A stretch of DNA of 64,000 bases from Sequoia sempervirens (Eukaryota; Streptophyta; Pinopsida; Cupressales; Cupressaceae). The DNA lies in assembly GCA_007258455.2 (NCBI GenBank), contig VDFB02270651.1:494706320-494770319 (forward strand), read 5' to 3'. Made by a program: the position numbers and the translations under genes. This document shows, piece by piece, positions 45,173-58,096 of this stretch. The notes below the pieces were generated by a model. It saw only the letters and a program-made list of their open reading frames with translations. It was not told where the DNA came from and searched no databases. The first letter of the stretch is position 1, and each line of letters opens with the position of its first letter.

Positions 45173-47524
45173 TCTAGATACCAGTTCTCAAATATTGAAT
45201 TTAACGTATACAAACATTAAAAATAAGATTGCAAGGTCAATATCACATCTTATCTTATCAGATTTTGGATGGTGATTAACCCAATTTGATGGAGATGTTG
45301 TTGAAGAGAATGTTGACATTTGGATCGCTCAAATTGAAATATATGTTCAAAAGATCTCAATTTTTCAACTGAGGTCGATGTTGTGACCTTATCTCAACAT
45401 GCCCAAGTAAGCAAATTTTCTTGGTAGATTTTAATATTTCCACTTGAGTGTTTGCCTGGCTAAGTTGTTTTTGTTTGTTTTTTCTTTCAATCAGTTTTGC
45501 CTTTTTTGTCGAAGATCTCCATTTATTTTTAAATTTGGGTTTACGCCTTCTAGTTTGTTTTCACTCACGAATCTTAGGTTGTCTTAAACTATGTTCCACT
45601 GATTGTGAGGTGTGTTTTGTCAGAGCATGTGTTTTGTGCCTTTATCCTTCCGAAGTTGCTTTAGATTATATTTATTTCTGTACCCAACCATTACATATCA
45701 TTTTTTATGGGCATGTAAAAATCAGGTTCCAAAGATTATATCGGAAAATACATGTTTTTGAGAGACTTGCTTTTAAAGTAACTTCAATATGTTTTAGAGT
45801 TCCCAAGCTTGCTAGTTTATTAAATTAGATTTAGCTTGTTTGATGTCATCAGTTAAAGTCGAGGTAGGTCATTTTTCTTAATTAAAATTTTAGCTAGATC
45901 TTGAGATTGTTATAGGTGGTTTTGTATATGTTTTCAGATTCATTATTGTTTAAAGAGGTGGGTTTATGTTTTAAGACAGTTTTTGCTTCTGAATTCTGGA
46001 TTAGTTTTGGATGAAGCATAATCACTCAAGGCATAATCAAGTTTAATTAAGGTTGTAAATGCTTGTCGCTCAAGAAAAGTGTATTAATTATAGTATTTAT
46101 TTAAGGAGCTTTTTGAGGAAATTTTGTAATGATGTGTTTTAAAAAATCAAAAAAGGAAAGTTTGTGAAGTTAATTTGACTAAACATTTTATAAGTGATAG
46201 ATGTGGTGATTGATCTTTTGAAGGAAATTATTATCCTAGTTATTATGATATCTTAGTTGAATCTTTTATGCATTTTGGGAAGTTTGAAGCAATGAAAATA
46301 GAAAGTGTCTTAAGTTCACAAAAGGTTTCAGCTTGTTCCAAATGTCACAGCGAGCAGCAATGGACTTCAGTCATGGTAAGGATAAACTAGCGTACATAGA
46401 CCCTATGTACAATATTGTCGTCCAAAAGAAATCATTTAATAAACTTTATTTCTACTTCAAGAGAAAATTGAAGAGTCTTCATATCTAGTGCTATATGTTA
46501 CACCTGCTCTTTAGTATCTAGACACCAATAGAGTTCTTGTCACTTGTCCTTATATTACTAGTTATCTTATCTGTGCAATGCCCACATTATTTATTTGATC
46601 ATTTTTGTCTCTACTATGGAACTCATGTTAATGCAATTATCATTTTCGCTCTTTTAAGATTTTATTCTTGAGACTATGAAGTGGCAATCATACAATTCCA
46701 ACATATCTAAGTGTGTCATTGCATTGATCAATTGCATTGATCAATTGATTATACATATTCCTAAGAAGAACATAACTGAATTTCCAATCCTTGAACAATA
46801 TCACCATAAAAAATCAAATACAATTTACCAAGGACAGACAACTTATTAATTTATTTGTGAAGAGTTGTGTATTTCAACAAATTAAAAATGTAGTCAAACC
46901 ACCATCATCATCGGGTTCATGATAAGGATTCTCAGAAGACAAACTTCAAGACTAAACAAAGCTTGTAAAAGCCATATCATTTAAATAATGTAATGTGACA
47001 TATACCTTTATGAAATTCATAAACCAGATTTGAAGTCCTCATAATTACCATTTTGTCATAATGCATATAAAGATCACACTTTTGTTTTGTAAGATTCAAG
47101 AAGAGCATTTATACCATTTGGAATTCATAAACCCCCCACTAGAATCAGCCATAAGTCTAAAATTGAAGGGTTTGTTTTGGAATGCATTTGGCTATAGCCT
47201 AAGATTGATTGGGGATTGACCTTGGCAAACTCATGTGAACTAAACTTTGCCAACACATATCGACATGATAGAGGTGCATGGTTTAATCTGATTATTTTGA
47301 TATCTTTATAGGTTCGCTAAATCCCTAGGCACTGCAGCTCCACTAAGTGCTTATTATCAGGAAGGTGGAAACTTTCATTGCGCTCCGACACAAGAAGCAC
47401 CTTCCACAAGTTCAGATAGAAATTATTTGTAGTGCCAAAACTTGATTTGCAAATCTTTAGATATCATTATAGATGGAACCAAAAATAAATAAAAAATTAC
47501 TTCAGATAAGTGCTAGGAATGGTA
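45173..47524. other. unassigned stretch with possible exon-like islands
   Basis: A T/G-rich sense strand (45,430-46,300) includes one 126-codon Cys/Phe-rich ORF (45,448-45,828) that looks compositional. Near 46,290-46,376 the frame KIESVLSSQKVSACSKCHSE ends at a donor-like ATG|GTAAGG. Near 47,312-47,433, after TTTATAG, a frame reads FAKSLGTAAPLSAYYQEGGN and ends in TAG. Neither was recognised; GCATTGATCAATT is duplicated in tandem near 46,722. Confidence 0.35.
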
Positions 47525-47765
47525 CTTAAGCAACAAGGCCGACATACAGTGTATCACTCAATGACCCATTCACAAGCAGTAGCAAACCATCCAACATATG
47601 ATAACAAGTTGTAAGCCACTGTTCAAGCTTTGAAACATTGCGACCATTATCTACTTGGAAAGAAGACTGTTCCTAGTGCACACTGACCACAAAACCATAC
47701 TTTTCAGGAGATATGAAGTGGTTGGCATTTATATGGCAATTCAATCTAGTTATCAACTGCAAATG
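47525..47765 (+). pseudogene. Ty3/Gypsy RNase H fragment (broken)
   Basis: Across two frame changes the sequence reads HSMTHSQAVANHPTYDNKL, a stop, ATVQALKHCDHYLLGKKTV, LVHTDHKT, then DMKWLAFIWQFNLVINCK. This is the order of a plant Gypsy RNase H domain and the segment after it. No LTR or neighbouring pol domain was found, so it is an isolated scrap. Confidence 0.75.
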
Positions 47766-47781
47766 ATGAAAGTGGTAAAAC

Positions 47782-48018
47782 ATGGAAGTGGTAAAACGTG
47801 TTGTCAGGCACACAATGAATTTTAGTACTGTGTTTGTTGATGCAACCGACGGCAACGATGAATGGCTCAGAAAACTTATGAATCTTGATTTTCCAACCAA
47901 CCCTGCAGTGAACACTGACAGCACAAAGTTTTTCAGGCCCTCCATGTCAGATGACGAAGACAGAAGCACCTGCTCTACCAATGGTGGGGGACTTAGTTTT
48001 GGATTCAAAAGAAGTTGA
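47782..48018 (+). CDS. 78-codon ORF, unrecognised
   Basis: MEVVKRVVRHTMNFSTVFVD opens a compositionally protein-like frame with an acidic segment (SMSDDEDRSTCSTNGGGL) and a basic end (GFKRS). It directly follows the Gypsy RNase H scrap and ends 12 bp into the 1.08-kb duplication. It could be a terminal exon fragment or a chance ORF. Confidence 0.3.
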   Translation: MEVVKRVVRHTMNFSTVFVDATDGNDEWLRKLMNLDFPTNPAVNTDSTKFFRPSMSDDEDRSTCSTNGGGLSFGFKRS

Positions 48019-48683
48019 AAAAAAAATTTATGTGCAGTCAAGTCATACTAAACTCAATTAGGACGTAGGGTAAGTTTTTCTAGTGTAGGGAGAGGACCCA
48101 GTATTTGAGCATGGTCTAATAGTTGGTGTAGTATTTGTTGATATAATGTTCAGTATTTTTAACAATATTGGACCAATAGTTGTGATTTTAAAATTGTTAG
48201 TGTTGATGATAACTACTCATAATTAAATGAAATGTATTCCTTAGATCTAAAAAGCAATAAATCATGTGATGTCACATCAGCGCACTAATAAAACATGATT
48301 TAGTGCACAAGTAATGGTCTCACTTTTTTTTTTGGGCCTTTTTGGACACCTGGACAAAAAGCATGCTGATGTGGCATCATATTTGATGATGTGGCCTTGA
48401 AACCTTAGTTATAAACAAGAGACTCACCAAGTAAGCTGCTGTAAAAAAATTTGGAGTGATTTCACGTAGGATTTTGAGAAACACGAAATTAGGGTGCTCT
48501 TTTCTATTCTGATGATAGATTACAAGTGTGATCTGAAACGTTGATGAAAAAAACTCATACACATTCAAATCAAGAAACGACAATTTTATTAAGTTTCCTA
48601 AAGTTTCACATAATATTGAGCATCACAAGTGGTGCAGAAATTTTTCAGTTGCAAGAATAAATGATTAGTAGATTAGGTTCCAG

Positions 48684-48947
48684 ATGACAATAAAGTTGAC
48701 TAGAGTTAAGAATGAACGTGGCAGAGCTAAAAGTTGTCTGTGTAAACTCGACAGAAAAACACTTTGCATGAAAACCTGTCCTCAATGTCAAAATGTAAAA
48801 GTTGACATTGTATTAAAAAAGAAAGAGAAAAACAACACCAAAGACAAAGCAGTACAAGAGAGTGTTGGAAACCTAGAGCCAAAGGACGAATTAACCATAG
48901 AAGGATCCAAATACAATGGAAAAACAAGATGTTCAATAGTTAGATAA
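48684..48947 (+). CDS. 87-codon cysteine-rich ORF, copy 1
   Basis: Starts at ATG 48,684 (MTIKLTRVKNERGRAKS). A Cys cluster follows, CLCKLDRKTLCMKTCPQCQ (five Cys and a final CxxC), then a Lys/Asn-rich linker and a polar tail ending CSIVR. The spacing is not one I can assign to a known zinc finger. The frame is intact here but frameshifted in the second copy. It may be a real small gene or an exon. Confidence 0.4.
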   Translation: MTIKLTRVKNERGRAKSCLCKLDRKTLCMKTCPQCQNVKVDIVLKKKEKNNTKDKAVQESVGNLEPKDELTIEGSKYNGKTRCSIVR

Positions 48948-49781
48948 CAGTTGTTTGTCTCCAAGTTATACAATTAGTGTAAATCTACCAGTCTTAAGAT
49001 TTAAAAACAGCTGGTGAAACAAGCAATAAATCGACCAAGCTCAGTGCTTGAACAGATAAATTAATTTCAATGAAAGACTATATTAATTTCAAAAGAAGTT
49101 GCAAAAAATATTTATGTGCAGTCAAGTCATGCTAAACCCAATTAGGAGGTAGGGTAAGTTTTTCTCTTCTAGGGGAGAGGACCCAACCCACTACTTGAAC
49201 ATGTTTCAATAGTTGGTATAGTTTTTGTTGACATAATGTCTAATGTTTTTAATAATATTGGATCAATAGTTGTGATTTTAAAGTTGTTAGTGTTGATGAT
49301 AACTACCGATAATTAAATGAAATGTATTCTTCAGATCTAAAAAGCAACAAATCATGTGATGCCACATCAGCACACCAATAAAATATGATTTAGTGCACAA
49401 ATAATGGTCTCACTTTTTCTTGGGCCTTTTTGGACACCTGGACAAAAAGCATGCTGATGTGGCATCATATTTGATGATGTGGCCTTGAAACCTTAGTTAT
49501 AAGCAAGAGACTTGCCAAGTAAGCTGCTGTAAAAAATTTGGATTGATTTGAAATTTTTCACATAAGATTTTGAGAAACACGCAGTTAGGGTGCTCTCTTC
49601 TATTCTGATGACAGATCACGGAATGTGATCTGAAAACGTTGATGCAAAAAACTCATACACAATCAAATCAAGAAAAGACAATTTTATTAAGTTTCCAAAT
49701 GTTTTACATAATATTGAGCATCACAAGTGGTGCAGAAATTTTTCAGTTGCAAGAATAAATGATTGATAGATTAGGTTGCAA

Positions 49782-50039
49782 ATGGCAATAAAGTTGACTA
49801 GAGTTAAGAGTGAACGTGGCACAGCTAAAAGTTGTCTGTGTAAACTCGACAGAAAAACACTTTGCATGAAAACCTGTCCTCAATGTCAAAATGTAAAAGT
49901 TGGCATTGTATTAAAGAAGAAAGAGAAAAACAACACCAAAGACAAAGCAGCAGAAGAGTGTTGGAAACTTGGAGCCAAAGGACGAATTAGCAATAGAAGG
50001 ATCCAAATACAATGGAAAAGCGAGATGTTCAATAGTTAG
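49782..50039 (+). pseudogene. cysteine-rich ORF, copy 2 (frameshifted)
   Basis: The first 50 or so codons match copy 1, with the Cys cluster unchanged. Near 49,950 two bases are missing relative to copy 1 (GCAGCAGAAGAG against GCAGTACAAGAGAG), and the downstream reading differs. The Cys part is thus better conserved than the tail, but with only two copies this is weak evidence of constraint. Confidence 0.5.
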
Positions 50040-50242
50040 ATAACAGTTGTTTCTCTCCGAGTTATACAATTAGTGTAAATCTACAAGTCTTAAGATTAAA
50101 AAGCAGCTGGTGAAACAAGTAATAAATCGACCAAGCTCAGTGCTTGAACAGATAAATTCATTTAAATGAAAAATATATTAAGCTTAAGGATTGCACACAA
50201 GATTTATATGATTAGATGTTGGTCTTAGGATTGGTTTCAATG

Positions 50243-50466
50243 AAATTCACCGTCAACAATTTATCATGGAAAAATTCACCATCAACAATTTATCATGGTT
50301 AAATTCACAGCCATGACAAATTCATCTCGTGGACAATTCACGGTCATGAATTGCTGGTGGTGAATTTTCCATGAGGTGAATTTGTCATGGATGTGAATTT
50401 TCCCACGGTGAATTGTTGGCAGTGAATTTTCTGGCAGTGAATTCTTCGCGGTGATTCGTGGTGAAT
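50243..50466. repeat. strand-switching AATTCAC / GTGAATT foldback
   Basis: AAATTCAC starts at 50,243, 50,272 and 50,301 (exact 29-bp spacing, two nearly identical units with CAACAATTTATCATGG). From about 50,350 the same motif appears only in the opposite orientation (GGTGAATTTT, GGTGAATTTGTCATGG, CGGTGAATTGTTGG, AGTGAATTTT and so on). The two halves can pair into a long imperfect hairpin. Confidence 0.85.
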
Positions 50467-50984
50467 TAAGATTTATATGAGTTTTATTGGGATAGGTGCT
50501 CTATTAAAATAAAATATTTAATTAATTGTTTACACCCACTTGTCATTTGTAATTTACAATTTGATAATTTGTATTTATATCTTAGTTGTTATAGGAGTTG
50601 TAAATGCAATTATGATAATTTAAAAACTATCTAAAAGTTGTTGAAATAAAAAGAGCATGATGAGAGGGGAGAAAGTGTAGATTTGGAAAAAGTGTATATT
50701 TGGAGAAGATCAAGGAAGATCACCAAAAAGACAAATAAGATTATAAGTGGAGAACTTTAGTTGAAAGAAAAAGTTTCTAATTTAACTCATTTTGATTTGG
50801 GTGTTGTCATTTATGTATGGATAATAACATGTCTAAATTAACTAGTAACTTTCAACACATGATTTTAGAGACCATTCATGATTTGTGAAGTAGACATCTA
50901 AAATTGACACTTTGATTTCACTATTTCTTCTAAATCACTTACTACTTCCCAATGTCCCATTAAGTTACCCATTTTTCAATGCTT

Positions 50985-51080
50985 TCATTAATTAAATAAT
51001 ATTTTGTTATTTAATTAATATTCTCTCATCACTAATGTTAATTAAATAATATTGCATTATTTAATTGATATTGATCACCA
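50985..51080. repeat. two AT-rich palindromes
   Basis: ATTAATTAAATAA and TTATTTAATTAAT pair around a loop of about 7 nt near 50,988-51,020. A second, similar palindrome follows near 51,040-51,070. Nothing else was recognised between 50,467 and 51,540. Confidence 0.7.
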
Positions 51081-51549
51081 CATATATTAAAATTTTGAAT
51101 TTAATTAATATTTTCCCTTTTCTTCTCATTAAAAATCACCATTACTTTAGATAAATTAATATTTAACTAAAAATCCTCTTTCCTCTCAAATTAAAGAATT
51201 TTTTGCATTTATTTAATTTAGATTTGTATGTACATGGATTATTGATTTTAATTTAAAAATCAATTATTTAAGCATATGATAAGTGGAACCTTGAAAGGTT
51301 TTCATTCCTCTCCACTTGTTCAAATCTTCCAACCATTTTTCTAACCATGTGGACACTTGTCCATCTCCTCATACTCAAGAGACCAAAATCAACCTCATCC
51401 CTTGATCTTTCTAGAAAATCTCAACCATTCACCCATCAATCCAAAATCTTATAAATCTAGCCAATCTTAATCAACCAAATGCAAGTAAATACTACTAATT
51501 TCACCACTTAAACATTTAAATCATCCAAACAAATAGACTTTAATAATTT

Positions 51550-53325
51550 TTGAAATTGGTTCTCTTGCTCCTACTCCCATTTGCTTTTTGCCTATTGAAG
51601 GGATCCATGGTTTGTCTACATTTTTTTTTGGTGCATTGTTTGACTTTGCTTCATCTACTACTGGGGTTTTGTCTACCATGGGTGAGCTTCCTGTTATTAC
51701 ATCTATTGCTATGTCATTTGGCTTTGTTTCATCTATTTCCATAGGTGTGCTTCATGTTTCTGATGTAACCATGAGTTTATTTTTTGTTGCTATTGGTGTG
51801 TGATTTGTTGCTATTGTTTTTGCACCTTTTACTCTTCCCATTTCTAGTGGTGTCAAGGTTTCTTCTAATTCCCCCCTCTAGTGCCGACTTCTATTGTTGG
51901 TGGACATAACTTTCATCAAGCTATTGGTTATAGTGTTGCTCGCCCTTTGAGGAAGAGATGTCATCCTCTTCTTTGTGTCAAATCATCACCAGTGGTGTTT
52001 GTGGCCAAGATGTGGTGGAAAATGAGGACTTCTACCAACGTAGGGGTTTGGTGTACAAGTTCTCCAATATGTAGCCTTCTCTTCATGATCTTCATAAATG
52101 GTTGTTGGATTCGTGGAGGCCTCTTGTGGTGGTTAAGATTGAACTCCTCCCCTATGTTAATTTTTTTTTATTTCCTCTTTTTCCTCCTATAAGAGGACAT
52201 AGATTTGGTTTTGGGCAAGTTTTAGGCTTGGGGGAGCACTCTCTCTTTGTTAAGCCTTAGTCAAAATTTAATCCACTTACTAAGCCACTAAATGTGCTTC
52301 TATTGTGGGTTAGACTTTTGAATCTCCCTCTACATTTCTAGGACCTTCATGTTATGAGGCCATTGGTAACTCTATTGGTTGCTTCTTAAAAGTTGATGAT
52401 TCTACTTCATTCATGGGGCACTCCATATTTTAGTGCATTTTGGTGGATACTGACATCTCCAAACCCCTTTCATGGAGTTGTGGTTTTGATTTTTGAGGAC
52501 ATGCCTTCGACTCAACCTCATAATTATGAGGTCCTCCCCTTCAAATTTCATCAATGCTTCTCCATCAATCACCTAGGTCTAGATTGTCCTCTCTCGCGTC
52601 ACAAGAGCTCTACTACATGGTGGAAGGATAGAAATTATGAACACTTCACTATCCATGCTCTTGATTAATTTTCAAATGAATCCTCTAAATATGATGATGT
52701 GTCTTGTGCTTTTAGTGCACGACTCCAATGCCCTTAAATCTATGGTGGAAGCTCCTACCCCTTATAGATCGACCTACCCTTGGCTTTAAACCTCCTAATT
52801 GTTCTTGTGTTGACGAACTCCTAATGGGGGAATCCCCCCTAGTTCGCATTGTCCTATGCATGTGGATGCTCCCTCTTCGTGTGCTAACGATCCCTCTTTG
52901 GGGGTTTCTCATCATACTTCCCCTTGTAATGAGAATTTAGACAATAATATTACTTGGAATGTTTCTCATAGAAGGAGGAAAGGTCTTTCTTTTTCATCTT
53001 CCCAAATTCATAATTGTGTTGTGGGTGAAAGGTCGTCTCCCTCTTGACCTAGGTTTATCTAAGTGAGATGCTAGTTATCCCTAATCTCTCTTTTTTTTTC
53101 TATTTTCTTGTTTGGAAGCTTGGCTGCAATTGTTCCTCTTCTCTTGTTTGTAATATTTCTATGTTGTTTGGCATGTTTGGGCATATTAAATCTAGCCTTT
53201 TGGCAACCTATGTATAAGTTTGGGACCCTTGTTTCCCACTTCTTTTTATCTACTTCTTTCTTTTGTACAAGGGTTTAGAACCTTTCAAAATCCATGCTTA
53301 CCTTAATAAAAAAATTAAACCATGC
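51550..53325 (+). pseudogene. LINE ORF1-like gene: DUF4283 plus CCHC knuckle (broken)
   Basis: Plant L1-type LINEs encode an ORF1 RNA-binding protein with a DUF4283 domain and zinc knuckle. Across frames I read KFNPLTKPLNVLLLWVRLLN (about 52,265-52,325), then AIGNSIGCFLKVDDSTSFMG (about 52,360-52,415), VDTDISKPLSW, and a knuckle HQCFSINHLGLDCPL near 52,550 in which the first Cys is replaced by Phe. A Ser/Thr-rich N-terminal part lies upstream. The 3' end (GGGTTTAGAACCTTTC then AATAAAAAAATT at about 53,325) looks like a LINE tail. No ORF2 (endonuclease/RT) is present. The right flank gives no clear TSD. Confidence 0.7.
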
Positions 53326-53585
53326 AAGAAAATATCATGGACATGTCAAGGGATTATTCAATAGTGTTGGGTGCAATTTATATTTAGTTTTGAATATCCG
53401 TTTTGTCTAATCTTGATGGTTTTCTTTGATTGTGATTTAGAATAGGTTTCTTTCAATTTTCTTTTATTGTTAATTTTCAAAACTATAACACATTTTTGCA
53501 TGCCTAGCCACATCCTTAAGTCACTAATCAACTTTTGGTGCTTTTAGTATTTTGTCATTATAGGTTTTGTTTCAGCAGTTCTAAC

Positions 53586-54130
53586 TTAAATTGGTAGAAG
53601 CATTCTAAGTTTTAGAAGATGCATAGGATGCTAATTTCATGCTTTCTTTCTTGTTTTAAATCAAGTCTTTCATCATTTTGTTGATTTTTTTCTCTCAAAT
53701 TTTTAATAGGTGGATATGATGTCCATTTTATAATTGTTATTTATTTCAAAGGATTCACTCCCTTTTTCACTAATCTAAATCCATCTTTTGTGCAAATTTC
53801 AGATTTTTGTGGATATGTTTTAAATCAGTGGAAGCATTCTAATTTTTGGAGAATGCATAAGATACTGATTTCACACTTTCTTTCCTATTTTAAATCATAT
53901 GTTTCATCATTTATTTTTATTTTTTCTCTTGGTTTTTAATAGGAGTTTAGTTATATAGCAAGATATAATGTCCATTTATCATTGTTATTCTTTTTAGTGG
54001 ATTCACTTCCTTTTTCACTAATCTAAATCTATTTTCTATGTAAATTTGGGATTTTTGTGGATATGTTTTAAATCGGCATATGCATTCTATTTTTTATAGA
54101 TGTGTCTAGTATAAACATTTAGTTTTTTTT
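53586..54130. repeat. three diverged tandem units of about 240 bp
   Basis: TTAAAT(T/C)(G/A)G..GCATTCTA occurs at 53,586, 53,820 and 54,068 (spacings 234 and 248). Shared parts include TTTCACTAATCTAAATC and ATTTTTGTGGATATGTTTTAAATC. The third unit is partial. 54,131-54,850 shows only a duplicated GATCTTGGAGATCAAAAA (54,457 and 54,552). Confidence 0.75.
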
Positions 54131-56854
54131 ATACAATGTCTCAAGTTTAATATAGAACTAAAATCATACTTTAGTATTTTTGGTAGTTATAACTGGTCCT
54201 CATTGATATTATATTGGATTAACTCCCTAAATTGGATTTTTTATTTTGATTAATATAATGGTGGTTTTGTAGCTTTCATATGTTAGTCCAAGACTTACTT
54301 TGAACAAATACTAAATTTTTTTCTTATAATATTGTAGTCAAAGACATTTGATTTCCCACTAATTTAGGTATTAAATTAAAGTAAAGCTCAAATAACATTG
54401 TTTCCTTTGTTTGAGATTAATTCATGGTGTATTCTCTCTCATTGCACCATTTGATGATCTTGGAGATCAAAAACCTTGATTTCATCTAGTCCTGTTAGTC
54501 TTTATTAATCCCAAGATCTTAGGTGTGTATGCTTTCTCTTTGCACTTCGTATGATCTTGGAGATCAAAAACACCTAGAAATATTTCCCTTTATGAGGCCT
54601 ACTTGAGGATTTTATTACTACAAAGGATGACCTCTGAAATGAAGAAAATCGGGTGTGTCCACCTTTTAGGAGATGGAAAACTTACACAAGGGGACCCTAC
54701 TTTGCTCTATTTCATTCAAGGAAACCTTAGAGATCTCAATCCAATGGTTGAAGTGAGAAGAGGGATCTGCTATAAGGTTTCCTAGGGTGTGATTAAAGAT
54801 AAAAAGGGGGTTCACCACTAAGCAAATGCTTAGAAAGACAAGAAATGAAAGTAACATGCAAAACCTAACTATATGAACTAGAAAATGAACTCAAATCATA
54901 ATAGAAAACTGGAGATGAACAGAGGTGCACCTAGAAAGTTGAAGATTCTTGAAGCAAGTTTTGTAATCCCAAAATTCTAAGTTTTAATGCACATTGGGAC
55001 TCATATGCCAATAGGGGCAATTTAGTCCTAGTTTGGGGTTTGGGCCAAAACCAGAATCTCTAACTGGTAAACCAGGATCTACAAAAAAATGTCTTAAAAT
55101 TGGTATACTGCAACTCATACACCACAAGTGGCAATTTAGTCCCAATATCAGGGTTGATGTGAAACTCTGATATCCTCTAGTGTTCTTCTATAGTTTCTCC
55201 CCCTTTTGATCTCTAAGTCTGAACTTTGAATTCTGACTTGTAGGTGACTTTATGTGATCTTGCAAGGTAGATGACAACTTTGACAACTTTGGAACTTTGA
55301 TAACTTTCTCCAATATTGCTCTTCAATATATCTTCAACCTAGATTTGTAAATCACACATCAAAGAGAGGGAAAATGTTTTTTTGTTAGTGGATAGAGGTT
55401 TTCCTTGGTCAAACCCCGTTTTGGTAATCAAACCTTGAAATGAAGTCAAATAGAATGAAGGAATGATGAATTAACAAATAAGTTATGTTGCAACTCACCA
55501 AACCCTTGGAACAAAGGATGCAATCTTGTATGAAATTCCTAGTGTGCATGAATGAAAATCTTGACTCTTGATTATATGCTATGGATCTAGACTTGAATGA
55601 TTGCTTGAATCATGAAAACCTACATCACAAATGTTAGCTCAAAAATAAACATGATGCATCATAACTTTGACATGATGCTTAATCTTGAATGTATCTCCAA
55701 AATGCTTGGTAATCAACTCTTGAATGCTCTTGTGATCATAAACTTGCTATAAGAATGCTTTCATCAACTTGCTAGGAGAAAATATGTGAAATACCCTTGT
55801 ATTTATACTTGTTTATGCCAAATTTCTTGAAATTACAACACTACAAGCTGACATCAAATCTAGGAGAATAAAATCCCACCAAGAATTTAAATTTAAAATA
55901 GGTCCAAGCTAAGTGGGACTCATACACCAATTACAGCATATTAGTCCCAATAGCCTAGGCTTGGGACACAAAATTCAAGAAATGTTAAGTTTTATGCCAA
56001 ATTCAGGTTTAGGCCCAGAAACTTAGGTGGGACCCATATGCCCAAGGTGGCGTATGAGTCACAGATCACTAAATCTAGGACACACAACCCAAAAACGTTA
56101 AATTATGATTGGTTATTATGTATGTTTCAGGATTATCCTCATAAAGATGCATTAAATAAGGCTTGTGGATGCAAAATAGGACCAAATAAGGCATAAAGAA
56201 GCCCAATTTTAGTAGGGAGGGCCCAAAAAAGTGTGAAAATGTAAAGGGATGCATTTTCCTACACTACATTTAGCCCCCACTTTAGTGAGAGGAGCAACTT
56301 GCTTCAAACTCACACTAAAGTAAACAAAATCGCATCAAGAGGGACCAAGTGTACCAATGCAAGTGAGATAGGATGACAATGATCAAGAGGGTTGCAGAAG
56401 CTCCCAAGATGAAGATCCTATGGAAAACCAGCATAGGCACAAAAGAACACACATGTGAATGGTGTAAGGAGCAACAACAAGGTACAAGCATACATTGCCA
56501 AAGACAAAAACAAAAAACAAAAAAAAAACAAAGGAGGGGTCAAGCCTCAATCATTTGTCCATCACGATGTGGATCAGATCTAAGTTGTTTTTCCAAAAAC
56601 ATTTTCAAGTGGAACATGATGTCCACTATGCAAACCAAACACACACTCACATGGGCTAGTGCAACCTTAGGATGTCCACTAGGTGAGCCCCCAATGAGAC
56701 ACATATGCACACAACCAGCATGCGCTCACACAAATAAGCAAGTGGCTATGGGAAAGTCATGCCTAAGTTCGGCTCCCATATAGTAACCATACCAAAGCTA
56801 TACCTCCTAATAACTTTGATAAGGCACCACACAACATGAACAAAAAGATTCATG

Positions 56855-58094
56855 TGTTTGATGTTGTGGATGTGTTAATGATATGTGGTTGTCATTGATG
56901 TCAACACTATTAGTATTTGGTGTATTAGAGGCTTTATGTGTCGAGGATATTGAGAAATTGTAAAAGAAAGTGTTCCAGATTCCCAATGGAACTGTACAGG
57001 TCATGAAGGTGTCTTGTTCTTTACGTTGAATTTTTGTTGTTGTGGACTAAAGGGTTTTCTACTAAGTGTATCTAGATTATCTCCTAGAAGTTTTAGAGGT
57101 CCGCATATATATTTGATCATGTTGTGGTATGATAGTGTTTTTGTGGTCTCTATCAGTGTTCATGAGTGAAGTTTGTGTGATTTTGGAAATCTCATTTGTT
57201 GTGGATGTTTCTCTGTTGTTTCTTGGTGCCCTTGGATGTTTCTAGATCATTCTCTATCCTTGTGGTACATCCACATTGATCGGTGTGCTCATGGTCAAAA
57301 AAAAATTTGCATACATTCGGTTTTTCTTATTCTTGGCCAACATGTTGGTGGTAGCATGTTATGGATCTTTGAGGTGAAATTAATTGAAGTCTTTTTGTGT
57401 TGGAATTGTTAATTTGGATCCCCACTATGTTGTGGCCAACCTTGGTCAATTCGCTTTTAAAAATTTATTTGTAAATTTGGGCTAACATTGAAAATATGTT
57501 TTATTTTCCTTGCCGACTAAGTTATTGATGAAACTCATGTAGCCAATATATAAGAGTGATTGTTTCATTAGTGTAGTGTGTTGAAGAGGTGTACAGTGTG
57601 CTCTTATGTGTGTATGTGTGAATATCATTCAATTATAGAGCAAAGTGTGAAGAAGATCGAGTGAAGTGTGAAGTAGTCTATGAAGGAGTTTTATGTGCTT
57701 AATTGGAACTGTAATCAGGCTTGTGGAGAAGCTATTTTCTTAGTTCATACCCTCCAGATTTTAATCCTATTATGTATTGTTGGGCAGTGAGCCCCTTTTG
57801 TAATTGAGTAGTGAGCTTTAGGCAATGTGTTTGAATGCATTTGCATTCCCCTTTATTGATTTCATTATACTTTTAATAGGGTATAATCTTGTGGACTAAC
57901 ATCCACCATGGTTTTTCCCCTAACAGGGTTTCCACGTAAAAAAAATCTTGGTGTTCTCTCTCTTTGATGTGTTAATTACTTATGGTTAATTGCTTATTCA
58001 TCATATCTAATATTAAGTTAAGTTTGAAAAGTTTATTATTTTGTGACAACTGATTCACCCCCCCTCTCAGTTGTTTGTCCTTTTTTTTCCAACA
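56855..58094 (+). repeat. Copia-C 5' LTR
   Basis: 1,240 bp from TGTTTGATGTTGTGG to CCAACA. A TATA-like ATATATAAGAG lies near 57,545, and the ATTCACCCCCCCTCTCAGTT block near 58,050 is shared with the LTR remnant at 14.8 kb. Confidence 0.92.
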
Positions 58095-58096
58095 AT

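Larger units (their letters stand above)
48006..50179. repeat. 1.08-kb tandem duplication
   Basis: 48,006-49,089 is repeated at 49,090-50,179, beginning CAAAAGAAGTTG in each case, with scattered substitutions and small indels. Each copy carries a GCTGATGTGGCATCATATTT block and the small ORF described next. No transposon ends are visible, so unequal exchange or replication slippage is likely. Confidence 0.9.

Noticed and set aside
45448..45828. 126-codon Cys/Phe-rich ORF
   Set aside because: Composition follows the T/G-rich strand; no conserved motif.
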